A stretch of 64,000 nucleotides of DNA from Aradus depressus (GCA_963662175.1 OY759214.1:101146115-101210114), one strand, 5' to 3'; counted from the stretch's first letter, positions 23,034 to 35,006 are shown. Made by a program: numbers and translations. Notes: generated by a model not told the origin, from the sequence alone.

Positions 23034-23833
23034 TTCTAATCAATCTTTATACTGATGAAATAGACAGGATTATTTCCAAAGTTCATAATGTTTAGCACAA
23101 ATATAATAAAAGTTAAAAAATAATAAAATAAATCAAATATTAATGAGAATCCTAATAAAACGACCACAACATAAGCTATTTCATCTAATCAGGATTAACA
23201 TTACGACTTAAAACTGCTTACAAATGGTGGGAGATCAGGCGACTCAAAAAATAAATAACAGTAAGAATACTTTTTCACTCAATTATTTAAATTCTCAAAA
23301 ATATGTAATTTTTTAAAGAGCAATATAAAGTAGTACTTTTTTTTTTTTGTTATTTCTAACAAAATACAATTTAATTGAAAATATTCAATTCTTTGTAATG
23401 TGGCAAAACTGAAAGCCCCCTGAGGGAGTTCCAAAATAAATTGGTGAATACACAATTTAATCTAACTAACATCAAGCCTTTACAGTGATAAGTGAAAAGC
23501 ACTGTTGAGTAATATTTAGTATTATTTATTTAATTTCTTCAACTTTAAGAAATAATTAAATATTAAATTGTTATTTTTTTCCTCAAAATTGATTTGAGAA
23601 TATAGCTTACTTTTTTTTTTTTTAATTTTCCCGCTTTTGTTTTAATCACTGCGTTCATTGGTGAAAACTGGAATTGGTCCAGTAGTGGAGAGTTATCGTG
23701 TGGGTGGAGATAACCGTCAAAATACCGGGATGTTGTAAACAAAGTTGTCATTTAGACTCCCTCGTAAGGGAATGCCTGAAGGTTTGACATTATTCACCTA
23801 GTTTGTGATATTTCCTACTTTTTGAATATTTTA
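23034..23833. promoter_or_regulatory. Shared divergent promoter region
   Basis: The CSPP1-like gene (leftward) and TMEM169 (rightward) start 800 bp apart with no repeat copy between them, unlike most of the window. I see no clear TATA box. A bidirectional promoter is inferred from the arrangement only. Confidence 0.4.
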
Positions 23834-23914
23834 ATGAAATTTAAGATGATTGATTCGGAGGAATTAGTTGTAAATCTGCAGCAGGTGGAGTCCAATATTG
23901 AAACTAAATCTCCC
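23834..23914 (+). CDS. Tmem169: TMEM169 exon 1
   Basis: 27 codons (MIDSEELVVNLQQVESNI in the middle) ending at ...TCTCCC before GTGAGT, phase 0. It supplies a start codon at a short distance from the long second exon. Confidence 0.78.
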
Positions 23915-24778
23915 GTGAGTATACTTATTAAATAATATACATCATGAAGATATTGTTCGCCATATTCTAAATGTTCATTACAAATGTTCCAGATTGAATC
24001 CTATATGAATGGTAAATCTCTGGTTGAAACTTCATTTTCTGTCACTTCTAATTGGGACTCTGAAATAGATACTGAAAGATGTAAAAGTGAACAGGACATC
24101 AAAGCGAAGAAAAAAGTTAATATATGTACAGAAAATTCGAGCGTTGGAGACGAAGGAAGATGTTCGGAAACCTCAGAGTCATGTGACAAGTCTAGTAATG
24201 TAAGTAATGAAAAGTGTCTGATGATGACAGGTACGATCAAGAGAGGGAAAAAGGCGGGGCAAAGTTTGGATGTAAGATTAAATATTTCAAGAGAAGAATT
24301 GGAAATAATGGAGGCGAATATAGCTGCCAAAGAACAGCAGCGACAGAAATACTGTTCTTTCACTAATGGTTTTCACATATTATTATTTACAATACTTTGT
24401 TTTCCATTTTCTTTTATAATTTCTTCATTTTATTCCTTCTACATGGGTACTATTACTTGGTACAGTATTTTCACTTACGTCACTGAAGAAAGGAATTTTT
24501 TACTTAAAATTGTTCTATCTCCAATTTTCATTTTACTTTATCCATTTTTAATAGTTTTTTTTACTGTTGGTTTAGGACTTTATGCCGGTTTCGTGCAAAT
24601 TTCTTGGTCACTGGCTATTTGGCAGAAGGAGATCTGTGATTGGGAGAAAGGTTTCTATGGGTGGCTTTGTTCCGTTATCAATCTTGAAGAATGTTCGCCT
24701 TATGAGGTGGTCGTTTTGACTGAAATTAAAGTTACAAACGATGAAAAATGTAATTCTCAAGATAGCATTTTATCATAA
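23834..24778 (+). CDS. Tmem169: Transmembrane protein 169
   Basis: Two exons (23834-23914 and 23993-24778) joined by a 78-bp intron (GTGAGT to GTTCCAG) give 288 residues, close to the roughly 300 of vertebrate TMEM169. The amino half is acidic and serine-rich and probably cytosolic. A conserved lead-in (VRLNISREELEIMEANIA) precedes two hydrophobic segments at about residues 150-180 and 200-235. Between and after them lie family landmarks: MGTITWYSIFTYVTEERNF, LGLYAGFVQISWSLAIW, EKGFYGWLCS and LEECSPYEVV. Function is unknown in the family. It has no enzymatic motif and is thought to be a membrane hairpin protein. An in-frame ATG at 23846 could also start it. Confidence 0.92.
23993..24778 (+). 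CDS. Tmem169: TMEM169 exon 2
   Basis: Begins after ATGTTCCAG, 261 codons plus TAA. Both membrane segments and all conserved TMEM169 motifs are here. An ATG nine bases before the acceptor is in frame, so an unspliced start at 23984 is possible. Confidence 0.9.
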   Translation: MESYMNGKSLVETSFSVTSNWDSEIDTERCKSEQDIKAKKKVNICTENSSVGDEGRCSETSESCDKSSNVSNEKCLMMTGTIKRGKKAGQSLDVRLNISREELEIMEANIAAKEQQRQKYCSFTNGFHILLFTILCFPFSFIISSFYSFYMGTITWYSIFTYVTEERNFLLKIVLSPIFILLYPFLIVFFTVGLGLYAGFVQISWSLAIWQKEICDWEKGFYGWLCSVINLEECSPYEVVVLTEIKVTNDEKCNSQDSILS

Positions 24779-26267
24779 ATTTATAAAAATTAATGGATAT
24801 TGTGACCAAAATTCAATTTGCTCATGACGATTAGTGACGAGTGACCAAGGTATATATATATTGTAATATACACCTAGCGACTAAACTAGTTAGTTCTATA
24901 TATCCCCCCGCTTATAGCATAATGACAAAATAATAGGTTTGTCGTGTATGCTTATTAACAATAAGAATAATTATTGAGATGATAGGTGACTATTTATAAT
25001 TTTAAAATATTAAAGTCTAGACAGAGAGTTGCTTTGGTTTCATTTTTCGCTGCCTCACCCGCAAGCCAGAATGCCTCCAGCAACTCCCCCAGAAACCTAT
25101 CTCCCCTCTCCAATAACTCTGATCCGAAACTACTTTATTCTAAGTCAATATGCTGAATTTTTTCAAGATATTTAATATATTTTGAGGGGAGTGAGTTCAA
25201 CATATGGATCTCTAGAAATAAGATTGGGAACTGGAGCGATTTTGGTGGAGGGATAGAGGTCATCGTTCTACACTTATCATCGCCTGTAACTTGCGTTATG
25301 TTGGTAGTATATAGCCCCGCGGCTGATAGCACATTTTTGCTGTACACTTTAGTCTATATATCGCTTTAATTTATCGCTAGCCGTTCACGAGCAGAAAACA
25401 TTCTTGTCTTTAGTTTTTATTCTAGTTGTGAAATGATGGATTGTAGGTTCCTTAAGTTGACTCTCATTTTATGTAAGATTTATAAAAGCTGATGCTTTCC
25501 TATAAGTAACCTTATAGCTTCAGCTATTGTATTCCATTTTTTACGAACATTTTCAGTTTATGTAGTTGTAGTTATTATTTATTTTAAAAAAGCTTATATA
25601 AAGACTGTTTAAAAATGAGAAAAAAAAAAACGAATAAGTAGGTATATACAGCATTATGTACTTCATGAAGAAAGAAAAAAGTACTGTATTTAAAGTATTT
25701 TTAATGGACTTTGAAATGAAGACTATTTATTTATAAGTTTGTATTTAGTGATTTCTAAGATCTACATTATATTTATTGAATTTAGTAATGTAATTTTGCC
25801 ATTTCGGGCGCGCATATGTTTGCGTATGACTTGGTGTCTCTCAGCTCTTGGGGTTATTAGTCTGACATTAATTCTTCCATTTTAATTTATTATTTTCGTA
25901 TTTAGTGGAGAAGGTGCGAAAAAAAATTAAAAATGTATTTGCGGAAATTTGTATTTTTTAGTCAATGTTCCTTTATTTGTATATATTTATATTTTGGGAG
26001 GAACTTTTCAAGGAAGACTTCTGAAGGAGGATTCAAAGGACAAGTGAACCCTAGATCCCTATCAAATTGAATTTCTCTTCTTTAACTATCGATAAAGAAA
26101 TGTCCAATTCACTACCACTGAACTCAATTCCGACTGAGGAATATAAGTTCTGTTCTGGAATTTGAATTTTATTTCAATTTATACATGCAGTTTCGTTAAT
26201 TAACTAACTACATACATTTCTATTCATAGCTAACGTTTCGATATATTTTAAAGGCTTCCCTTTAACT
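24779..26267. other. Gene-free DNA downstream of TMEM169
   Basis: AT-rich, probably including the TMEM169 3' untranslated region. No coding frame or recognised repeat. Confidence 0.5.
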
Positions 26268-26395
26268 AGTACCTGGCATCGTACAGGCTCGAGACCATCG
26301 CTTAACCTACCTTCCGAAGGATAGCGTGTCAAGGTTTTTCATCCCCATATAAAAAAGTTAAGTGCTTCGCCGGGTTTCGAACCCATGATATTGTG
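26268..26395 (-). repeat. SINE-A fragment
   Basis: Mid-body and B-box only: CGAGACCATCGCTTAACCTA, then CCGAAGGATAGCGTG, then CCGGGTTTCGAACCC. Confidence 0.82.
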
Positions 26396-26940
26396 TATTG
26401 AATCTTCCAAATATGTACATTAAAGTAAGCAGTACAGACTTGTTCTTTAATTCCTCCAAGTATTTTTACATTAAGAATTTAAAGTGTTCCTACAATAATA
26501 ATTATTGTATAATATATATGTATTATATTATAATTATTATATTATTAGTGTATCAAGTTATGTTCTTCTTTTGTTTAAGTATTTGTAATAAATAGTTTTA
26601 ATGTAATGATTTAGGTATTATTTTTTTTTTCATATATGCTACAAATGTGATATATACAAGCCGTATTTTAGTAGAGGTAGATTGTGGATTTTGTGGAAAG
26701 AATCAATATTTTAATTTTATTTATTAATTTTTTTAATGTTTGCATTGTAAATAATTAAGGATTTAAGGTAATTGTGTAAATTGGGAATGCTGTGATCACT
26801 TTTATATTTAAAATACATAGGTATATCATGTATGTAGAAATAAGTTTTCTTATTATATAAAAATAACATAAGCTTTTTTACTTTTTTTACGCTTGCAGGA
26901 CTGCCATAAATCAAATTAATTTTAAAGATATTTTGAACCA

Positions 26941-27287
26941 GAGGGCGCCGGTAGCTCAGTGGTAAGCGTGCTTGACTTCTGAGCTCAAGGTTGTGGGTTC
27001 GTAGCCCGACCGAGGCCCTTAGTTTATTTTATCTGAGAAGTAAAATAAACTTAAGCACGCCGTCCTTCGGATGGGACGTTAAGCGATGGTCCCGAGCCTG
27101 TACGATGTCAGGTACTCGTTAAAGACCCCTGCCCTAGGTGAATAAAAATTTAGGGTAGGCAAAATTTAGGACTCCCACAGTAGAGTTGGGCTCATGTCCA
27201 CCAGAGTGACGATAGAGCGCTCTGGTAGTAGGCGATATGACCTCGTAGTTAAAGCCCGGGCATGAGTCATAAAACCTAACCTAACCT
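26941..27287 (+). repeat. SINE-A, complete reference copy with target duplication
   Basis: 347 bp flanked by a perfect 11-bp direct repeat ATTTTGAACCA (26930-26940 and 27288-27298). The tRNA-like head has an A-box (GGTAGCTCAGTGG) and B-box (GGGTTCGTAGCCC). The body has the CCTTCGGATGGGACGTTAAG and GAGCGCTCTGGTAGTAGGCG blocks. The tail reads AAAACCTAACCTAACCT, telomere-like, in place of poly-A. Such elements are transcribed by RNA polymerase III and moved by a partner LINE. Confidence 0.95.
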
Positions 27288-27298
27288 ATTTTGAACCA

Positions 27299-28955
27299 TA
27301 TAATTAATATATTTATGTAAATCAGTGAGCGTTATCAAATGTGTTTAATGAACCTATGGTTGGTTCCCATAAAAAAATAGTTGTGAGTCAGGGCCTCGAA
27401 ATGACAGATTGAAGAACCTTTAAAAGAACAAAGACAGAAGATATGTGTGTGTACACTAAATAAAGGTAGCGATGATTTAGAGGGAGAGCGAAAACTTGCT
27501 TGTGAGCGCTAAAAACTTTCACGTTTTTACCTTATCGAAAAGCTTATAAAAATCGGATTGCTGTATTAATGTTTTTTTCAGATAATATGAAGATTCGGTG
27601 CCACAAGGTCCATTTATATTCTATATTTCTTCCTCGGATATTTTGATTAAAACCAACGAGAACACATCCTTAATTTCTGTTTGTGCATTTTTGAGGTTCC
27701 TCCGATCTCTCAAATTGAGGTAACACCCCACCTCATACATATGTTTCCACTCTTCATCTAAACCTTCAATCTCTTTATTTCGTGGACTCTTTCCTCATTT
27801 GACGGTTCCAGAAGATCCAGCTCTGGAACCATGCTTGGATCCGAGTTCAGGTCAGGAATCTGGGTCTGGAAGAGTGTGGGCCCGGATTCGTATCTGGAAC
27901 CGTGGATTTGATGACAATCCGATCAACTATTTTGGGCTCCCCTCAATCCCCGTGGCTTTTTATTATTCAATGTAACCCCAGTTAGCACAGTATCCCAGAA
28001 GGTACTGGACCGTTCCTTTCTCATTCTGGATTCCTGTATTCACTTGCTTATACCTTATCAAAATGCCTACTACATAATCATTTTTCTTCAAATAGTATAA
28101 TTTGTCTAGTTTATTTAGAAATTACTTTATTTTGTAAGGGTGTGTAGAATACATTCAGTAATAATTCGAAATTAGTATTTTTCAATGACGCCTTATTGTA
28201 GATTATTGCGAAAATCGACCAATGGAGTGTACTAAAATTTTGAATGTGAAGATTTTAACATGCCAACCTAGGAGAGTAAAAGATAATTTCACTGGGGCGC
28301 CTTAAAAAAAAAAAAACTGTTTATAAAAATATTTGTACATATCTTTTTTTATTTTTGTGATCTGTTGTCTTTCATTTTTAAATTATTACATTTCTCCATT
28401 TCAAATATAATTTTCTATTCATTTTTTAAGCCTAGTGTATGAGTATTTTTTATTTATTTATGATTATCTATTATATGAAATCTGTTCCAATATTTCACTT
28501 TTCTTTTAATTAAGTGGTACGCCAAATAAACAGTTTTGGAATCGCTGTTCTAGGTATTTTATGACCTGAGTTTAAACTCATTGAAGAAAGTAGTAAGGAT
28601 TCGGAAGATGTTCATTGTAAGATCTAAAAAAAAAAATGTACAGCCTAAAATGCTTACTTACTTCATTAAGAATAAGGCGTTATTAAGCATTGCATCTAGG
28701 TCTGACATAAAAGAAAGGTAAAATAGGGTTTGGTTATTGTTAAATAGTTTTATAATAATTCAACAGTCAGTTATACAGAAAGTCAGATTTAAATAAATCT
28801 CTAGCAAGTAACACAATTACTTTATTTTAATAATTTCCAATTGTTACTCCTTTCTTAGACCAGAACAATATTTTACCGATGTCCTGTATATTGTTGAGAA
28901 AAGTTACGGAAATAAAATGTATTTCTTGAAAATGAGAAAGTCCTTACACTTTGTT
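27299..28955. other. Intergenic DNA with one unit of the 162-bp repeat
   Basis: At about 27548-27660 there is a single diverged unit of the tandem repeat found at 32302, with the same left flank (AAAAACTTTCACGTTTTTACC-like). Otherwise no gene or clear element. Confidence 0.55.
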
Positions 28956-29475
28956 AAGTTGGCGGATTTCTATTGGGATAGGTGTTAACAACTTTTTTTT
29001 TTCTCATGCCAGTTCATATTGGCTCGGTACAAAGACGGGATATGCAAAACTGATACTCTTACATGTTGTTTGTTCAGAGGAAAGGCGCTATTGTTCCAAA
29101 AGGCATATCTCTGCTTCTAATGGATGCAGATGGAAGTTTTATGACTCAAATTAAAGAAAATATTTTTTATAATCTGTTTCTGCCAGAATATATAATCTTA
29201 TATATATATAAATGGCATAAACATATAAAAAATATATTCTTTAATTTGAGCCACAAAAATTACATCTGCATCCATTAGAAGTTTTATATTCTCCGTCTTT
29301 GTACCGAGCCAACATGAATTGGCATGAGAAGAAAAAAAAACAGTTGTAAATACATATATAAGAATACGAACGTGTTGAAGGGAGTGTGTTTGATGAAAAT
29401 ATAGTTATATTTTCCGTAGGTCTTACCAATTTCGTGAGCACATTTCTTATAGAAATCCGCTAAAGTATTAACAGT
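28956..29475. mobile_element. Foldback (palindromic) element
   Basis: The left arm (GGCGGATTTCTATT, CTCATGCCAGTTCATATTGG, CTCGGTACAAAGACGG, TTCTAATGGATGCAGATG, GACTCAAATTAAAGAA) recurs inverted on the right (CATCTGCATCCATTAGAA to AATAGAAATCCGC-like at 29450). Each arm has one private insertion of 70-90 bp. The small loop is AT-rich. The open frames inside are by-products of the palindrome. Confidence 0.82.
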
Positions 29476-29717
29476 ATTGTAGGATTATTAAATTTAATTA
29501 CGTCAGTTTGATCCTAAGCAAGAGATTTATTATAATTTAAATGTCAATCAAATTTTATACTTTAGAAAAATGTTTTATGATAAAAACGAAATCAAACCAT
29601 GCATATCAAACAATTGATATTATAATACGATATATGAATAAACATATTGTGAATAGCGCTGAATTACTGGTTTTATTATTGAATTACCCAACCCCAAAGA
29701 ATTAGTTGTCATGAGTA

Positions 29718-29920
29718 GGAGCCATGGTGGCCGTGCGGGCTAGAGCGTAGGGCTTTGGTCGCATGGTCTCACCATGGTTTGCGGGTTCGAATCCCGTCCG
29801 GGAGTGAGTTTTATTTCGTAGATAGAACTCCCCTCCCGGGGCCATGGATGTCGTAAATATATAAAATAACACATTGATGGCTAGTGTGGTGTCTGCCGAG
29901 GCCAATTCAAAAAAAAAAAA
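29718..29920 (+). repeat. SINE-B, complete, with poly-A
   Basis: Begins GCCATGGTGGCCGTGCGGGC, has the B-box GGGTTCGAATCCCGTCCGGG, and ends in an A-run. Near-matching flanks GTCATGAGTA and GTCATGATTA look like a target duplication. Confidence 0.85.
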
Positions 29921-30120
29921 GTCATGATTAATATTCTCGTACTAAATAAAAGAGGATAAAAAAAGTCACAATATCTCATAGTCTATTTAACTAGTAGAGG
30001 AGATTTCTGTCTGTCTGCTCGCTGTTTTCTCCCCGTTAAAATTTGGCAGAAATGTATTTCATAAACGCAAGCACATTTCAGTGGAAATCCAACTTGAAAA
30101 TATTTTGTACTTTTTTCTTA

Positions 30121-30241
30121 ATCTAACTAAATTAAAGTGAGAAAAGAAGTCGGTGAATCACCGGCAATGTACTAAATTAAATTAATTAATCTAACTAAAT
30201 TAAAGTGAGAAAAGAAGTCGGTGAATCACCGGCAATGTACT
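30121..30241. repeat. 68-bp direct duplication
   Basis: ATCTAACTAAATTAAAGTGA followed by the GGTGAATCACCGGCAATGTA end of repeat D occurs at 30121 and again at 30189, nearly identical. Confidence 0.95.
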
Positions 30242-30480
30242 TCCCCATAAGAATTAACTTTTCGCACTCCCTCCATTACCAGTCGACTGTTGGCGCTAAT
30301 ATTCAACAGTTGACTTACATAGGGGCTCCTCAATCCTCATACTAAATTTTGTGTAGATACATTCATTACATCGGTAGTTATTAGAGTTGAGCCCCCCTCC
30401 CCTCCTGTCGATTCCGCTGACAATTAATAAGTCTTCCTTACGTGGTTTTGAATTCACATATAAAATTTCATTTTCGCGCC
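30145..30480 (-). repeat. Repeat D copy
   Basis: Minus-oriented: the end motif (complement of GAAGTACATTGCCGGTGATT), then the CAACAGTTGACTTACATAGG block, the TTTGTGTAGATACATTCATT block and the pyrimidine-rich CCCCTCCCCTCC block. Confidence 0.75.
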
Positions 30481-31154
30481 TACATTTTTTTTTCTTTGCT
30501 CATAAGGCCCATGTCACGAACGCGCGGACACGTAACTACTATTTTTCTATGTAGGAACACGAGAAAAGGGATTGAAATCGGCGACCCACACACTGTAAGC
30601 TGTAACTTGACTGTAGTTTATATATACATTTCTTATGGAACCGACAACACTATATTTATTATAAGTTTCCATAATATGTCCGCGTTTTTAAACTTCCGAA
30701 ATTCAAAGATGCATAGCAAACATTGTCTGGGTACTCTCAGAATGGAAGGCAGGCCTGGGCAACTGTTTGGATTTGTGACCCGTAATACGGTGAGGGTTTC
30801 AATTTTTGATATATTTTGAGATATGCAAAATAAATACAAAAGGTCATACATCGGGAAAATTAATTTCTATCACCCAGCCTTTTTTTCTGTGATAAAATAT
30901 TCCTAACCCTGCACTAGAGTTTAAGGAGGACGAATAGGAGTATAAATGTATTTCTATTTTTCACACTAATGGAACAGACTTTATCCTACTCATTATTTAC
31001 ATATATTTACTCAGAAAGAAATATATTTACTATAATAAAAACTATGTAACATTATTATTCGAACGTTTCACAAACCTTATTGTACATTCTATTCAGTTCA
31101 CTTATTTGAAAAATATATCGATAACAGAGAGAGTTATTACACTAGTTATTTACA

Positions 31155-31160
31155 TTTATT
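31155..31160 (-). terminator. AATAAA polyadenylation signal of TIM16
   Basis: AATAAA on the minus strand, 11 bases after the TIM16 stop codon, implying a very short 3' untranslated region if used. Confidence 0.6.
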
Positions 31161-31171
31161 GTGTACGAAAA

Positions 31172-31570
31172 CTACTTCGGACCAGGGGGCTCTTGCGCTT
31201 CCTGCTGTTCCTGGTCTTGATGTTTGTCTGCTTCTTGTAGTTCTTCATCGATCCGTTCTTTGGCTCGGACGACTTTAGACTGCAGATAGAAGGACCCTCC
31301 TTTCGATTTGTCGTTCACTCTGAACAGGTGTTCGTACCGTTCCTTCACCTTCTCCATCTCCAGTTTGTCCACATTGAGGATCTGTTGTGCCTCTTCCAGG
31401 GTCATGCCTGTCCGTGAGTTGGCTGCGGCGCGGTTCGCTCCTCTCTGTCCGCCTCCCGCTCGCCTCGCGGCTTCTTGACTCGCTACCCATTCTTGTTTGA
31501 GTGCTCTTGCAAATGCTTTACCGACAACTTGAGTCCCAAGAACTATGATTTGTACAAGGTACTTGGCCAT
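31172..31570 (-). CDS. Pam16: TIM16 / PAM16 (Magmas), mitochondrial import motor subunit
   Basis: One uninterrupted 132-residue frame, about the family length. The start [20 protein letters not shown] is the conserved hydrophobic amino terminus that anchors the protein at the inner mitochondrial membrane. Residues 55-115 form the degenerate J-like domain: [52 protein letters not shown]. As in all TIM16 proteins the HPD tripeptide of true J proteins is absent. TIM16 pairs with TIM14/PAM18 and restrains its stimulation of mitochondrial Hsp70 in the TIM23 presequence motor. The tail is Gln/Glu-rich. An in-frame ATG further upstream would add about 21 hydrophobic residues, but the chosen start matches the family. 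It has no intron here, and the intact frame and nearby poly-A signal suggest a working gene. Confidence 0.96.
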   Translation of the reverse strand: MAKYLVQIIVLGTQVVGKAFARALKQEWVASQEAARRAGGGQRGANRAAANSRTGMTLEEAQQILNVDKLEMEKVKERYEHLFRVNDKSKGGSFYLQSKVVRAKERIDEELQEADKHQDQEQQEAQEPPGPK

Positions 31571-31996
31571 TAATATGTAAATAAAAACAATAAATAAACT
31601 TACATCAACACAATTGGAAACTATTAACTGCACTTCATTTTATTCGTAAGTTATAACCTACTACGTAAGGTTATGAAAGTGAGGTTACACAATTTCATCA
31701 CTACAAAAGAATTTTTTTATTATATAATTTTTTTTTACGTTTGACAAAATAAAACCCTACAAACATTTTTTCATAAATTTAATCTCAAGGTATGATCACT
31801 GAAAAAGTAATATGGTTATTAAAAATAATAATTTTCTAACGAAACCAAAACATATAGTAAAAGCCATATTTCAATATTTCAACTATTGTATAACATTTAG
31901 AAATTTCCTTGCGTAAATAATAAATAATGAAAAAGTTATATGTTACGAAAGAAATGTGGTGAACTAGTATGTTTAAAATGAGTGAGTGGGAAAGGA

Positions 31997-32012
31997 GGGG
32001 GGGGGGGGGGGG
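31997..32012. repeat. G16 homopolymer
   Basis: Sixteen consecutive G residues preceded by a short purine run. Confidence 0.9.
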
Positions 32013-32301
32013 TGTATGCTTCTTACTGACTACCGATGGTTCAGTTGAATTAATAGAACTTTAGACTTCTTTCTATAATAATCAAATAATAACCAATTTG
32101 TAAGACTAAAAACTTACAAGTTTTCACTTTATCGGGAAGCTTGTGAAAATTTGGAACCACGGACCCGAGTGCGAGTCTGGAACTTTCAACCCGGTCGGTA
32201 CCAGATAATTCAAACACCCGGTACTGCAGTTCACCTGCAACTGTCTACTAGCTCCTCTAATGGACTATCATCGTATCTAATTGAAGCTTATCTACTGTTG
32301 T

Positions 32302-32795
32302 TGCTGTATTAATGTTTTTTCAGAAAATATGAAGACTCGTTGGCACACGGACCATCTTTAATTTAAATTTTTTCCTTGGCTATTTTGGTTAGAACCAATC
32401 AAAAGAAATTTTCATCTTTAGGTATGGTTGACAACCACCATATCTGGTTGCTACCGTCCTACTGACATTGCTGTGTTAATGTTTTTTTCAGAGAATATGA
32501 AGAATTGGTGGCACAAGGACCACCTTTTTCAATACTTCTTCATCAGCTATTTTCGCTAGAACCAGAACAATTTTCATCTTTTCTTATGGTTGACTTTTGT
32601 TGTATCTGTTTGCTTCCGATCTACTGACATTGCTATGTTAATGTTTTTTCAGAGAATATGAATAATCGATGGCACAAGGACCACCTGTATTCTATATTTC
32701 TTCCTCGGCTATTTTCGTTAGAACCAGAACAATTTCAATCTTTCCTTATGGTTGACTAAAGTTGTAACTGGTTGAAGCCTCTCTACTGCCATTGC
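32302..32795. repeat. Tandem repeat of about 162-167 bp, three units
   Basis: TGCTGTRTTAATGTTTTTTC followed by AGA(G/A)AATATGAA begins at 32302, 32469 and 32631, with a partial fourth start at 32793. Each unit continues GGCACAAGGACCAC, TTCTTCCTCGGCTATTTT and AGAACCAGAACAATTTTCAT. A lone unit lies at about 27548. Confidence 0.85.
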
Positions 32796-32892
32796 TGCAT
32801 GTGTTTTTCTAGGCTATACCGAAACTTAAACGTAACTTTATGCTCTCCTTCTAAAAATTTATTTGCCAAAATTTGGTTTAGAATCCACGACG

Positions 32893-32930
32893 CATACCAC
32901 TCCACTAGCTACCGGCGCCCTCAGAGAATG
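32893..32930 (-). repeat. SINE-A head fragment
   Basis: CGCATACCACTCCACTAGCT followed by ACCGGCGCCCTC is the inverted first 35 bp of SINE-A. Confidence 0.72.
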
Positions 32931-35006
32931 TAGTGAAATTGTCATAAATTTAGATTTTATGACGTAGGTATTTATTTTTTATTAGATTTTATATGTGTTT
33001 TGATATAGGTAATTTAATTAGGTAAAAATCAAAATTCACATGAAAGCTAATAATTGGGTAAGTATCCAAATCCATGGCAGAGAATTGTCCTTAGAAGCAG
33101 TGGCATATATAGGAAAAAATTTCGGGGGGGCCCACCAGGCCGATTTTATAAGGAAAAAAAAAAGTATCACCTTGTATTACCAGAGGTAACATCGGTAGCA
33201 GGATTGGCGGTCCCAGAGGGACTTCTCCCAGAAAAATTAAATTTTATTGTTTTTGTTTTTAACTTTTTAAATTTAATTTGAAGCTTTTTTGAAAAATAAA
33301 CTAGCTAAGTATATCAGTTATGTAGTTATTTGTAAGTATTTGATAAAGACCAAAGAACTGTTTTTATGGGGGTTAAGAAATAAAGTAAGTTTTTACGACA
33401 GACAAAAGTCAATATATATAATTAGGTATAATATTTTTGAGTTATAAAAAATAAGTGAATATATCAAATTAAAAAAATGGTTTCCTTTACAAAACAAAGT
33501 CCAGGTTTCTTGGGACACTTGCAAACTTATCCAGAACGTCTTCATCGAATATCAAACTACTATATACTTTTTTTTTTACTTTTATATTAATATTTTCTTA
33601 TTTTTTTTAAAACTTTTATATTAATTTTTTTTTTATTTCGGGGGGGGGGCGGCGGACCCCTTGGGGTTCAAGGTTTGATCTACTGAACCTATTTCAAATT
33701 TGGAAAGCGTTTAATTCACGATTTTTTTTACACGTATCTCAGATTTTGCAAAAATCGAATACATAAAAATTGCTTATCAAACTTATGCATAACCAAAAGT
33801 TCAAAAAATAAAAACCGATCGACCCGATTTGGATCATCATACTGAGACAAATGCAGTTTTTAGATTTAAAATCGGTTGTTTTTTTCTATGCAAAAAAGGA
33901 AGGCAAAGTTTACCTTCGAAAGTGGTGCCATCTCTTATCTGAGAAACACACTAAACTGACTTTCCATTTGGCCTTAACTGTCGGCATCCCAGGATTCAAA
34001 AACTTGTCCGGGATTGGAAACAGTAGCAGGCACATACGTTGCTTTTCCCAAAATAGATTACATTAAAAAAATATAGTGTTTTAAGGAAAGAGGCAGGGTT
34101 ACAAAAAAAATATATTCTCATATAAATAATAATAAAAATCTATTTGACACAAAATAGTTACAATAACAGCAATATAACATTTCCGTATTTATAGCGTTTA
34201 TATACTTTGCATATTTATATATTTACAGAAATGATTTTTCTCTTTTAATGTACAAATAAAAAATACAATTATGTCTCTTCACATGCTAATTCTACCATTT
34301 TAAAAAAAAATTAAATTAAATCTTAAAATTATTGTTAATATACATTTCAATATAAAAAAATATATACAAATTTGTGTACATTAATATTGCAAACAAATGA
34401 ACCATTTATGTACATTGTAAGATACATTTTAAATATATCTATCAGCCTAGAAGGAAATAAGCTGGCTACAAATATTCGACAAAAACAACTAATGTGAAAC
34501 TTTTGAACAAAAAAGTGAAAATATACAGTCCTGGTACTCCATGTTATTGGCTAAGTTTAATAATATTAAACATATTATGTATTTTTTTTTAAATTAAAAT
34601 TTAAAATTTGCGCCGGCGATTATGAGTGAAGTATTATCATATAATATTAATTGCAGTGAAACTTCTGTTAACTGAGGACTTTGTCTTGGTCCCGGCCAAA
34701 ATCACAGTAAATCCATGTATTATAATCCCGCTATTGCGGACACCCTCCTAAAAATCAAAATCCAGTTCAATTTTCTTCAAATTAGTCAAACTACGTATCT
34801 TGGACAATTTGAAGAAAATGATAGGAGGTTTAGTTTACAAATTTAATTTCCTGCCTGGAAATGTCTCGTCACAAAATAAAATCTTCTTAAAAATGTGACT
34901 CAGTTTGTATTTGTTTTTTGGACAATCATATCTCGCCTCCAAAACGCCCATTAAGAGTTCATTATCAAAATTAAAAAACATTCAAAAATAATATATACTT
35001 TTTAGA
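32931..35006. other. Gene-free DNA with GC-rich element-like ends
   Basis: GCAGTGGCATATATAGG with a G-run at 33097-33132 and a G-run with GGCGGCGG at 33640 resemble eroded DNA-transposon ends. No transposase frame is visible. The rest is AT-rich. Confidence 0.35.

Noticed and set aside
24001..24363. 120-codon minus-strand frame
   Set aside because: Antisense of TMEM169 exon 2, which has clear family motifs on the other strand.
26941..27015. SINE heads as functional tRNA genes
   Set aside because: A- and B-boxes are present but the acceptor stem does not pair, and the same head recurs with the same SINE body throughout.
28951..29441. Three small open frames near 29 kb
   Set aside because: They lie in the arms of a palindromic element and mirror each other.
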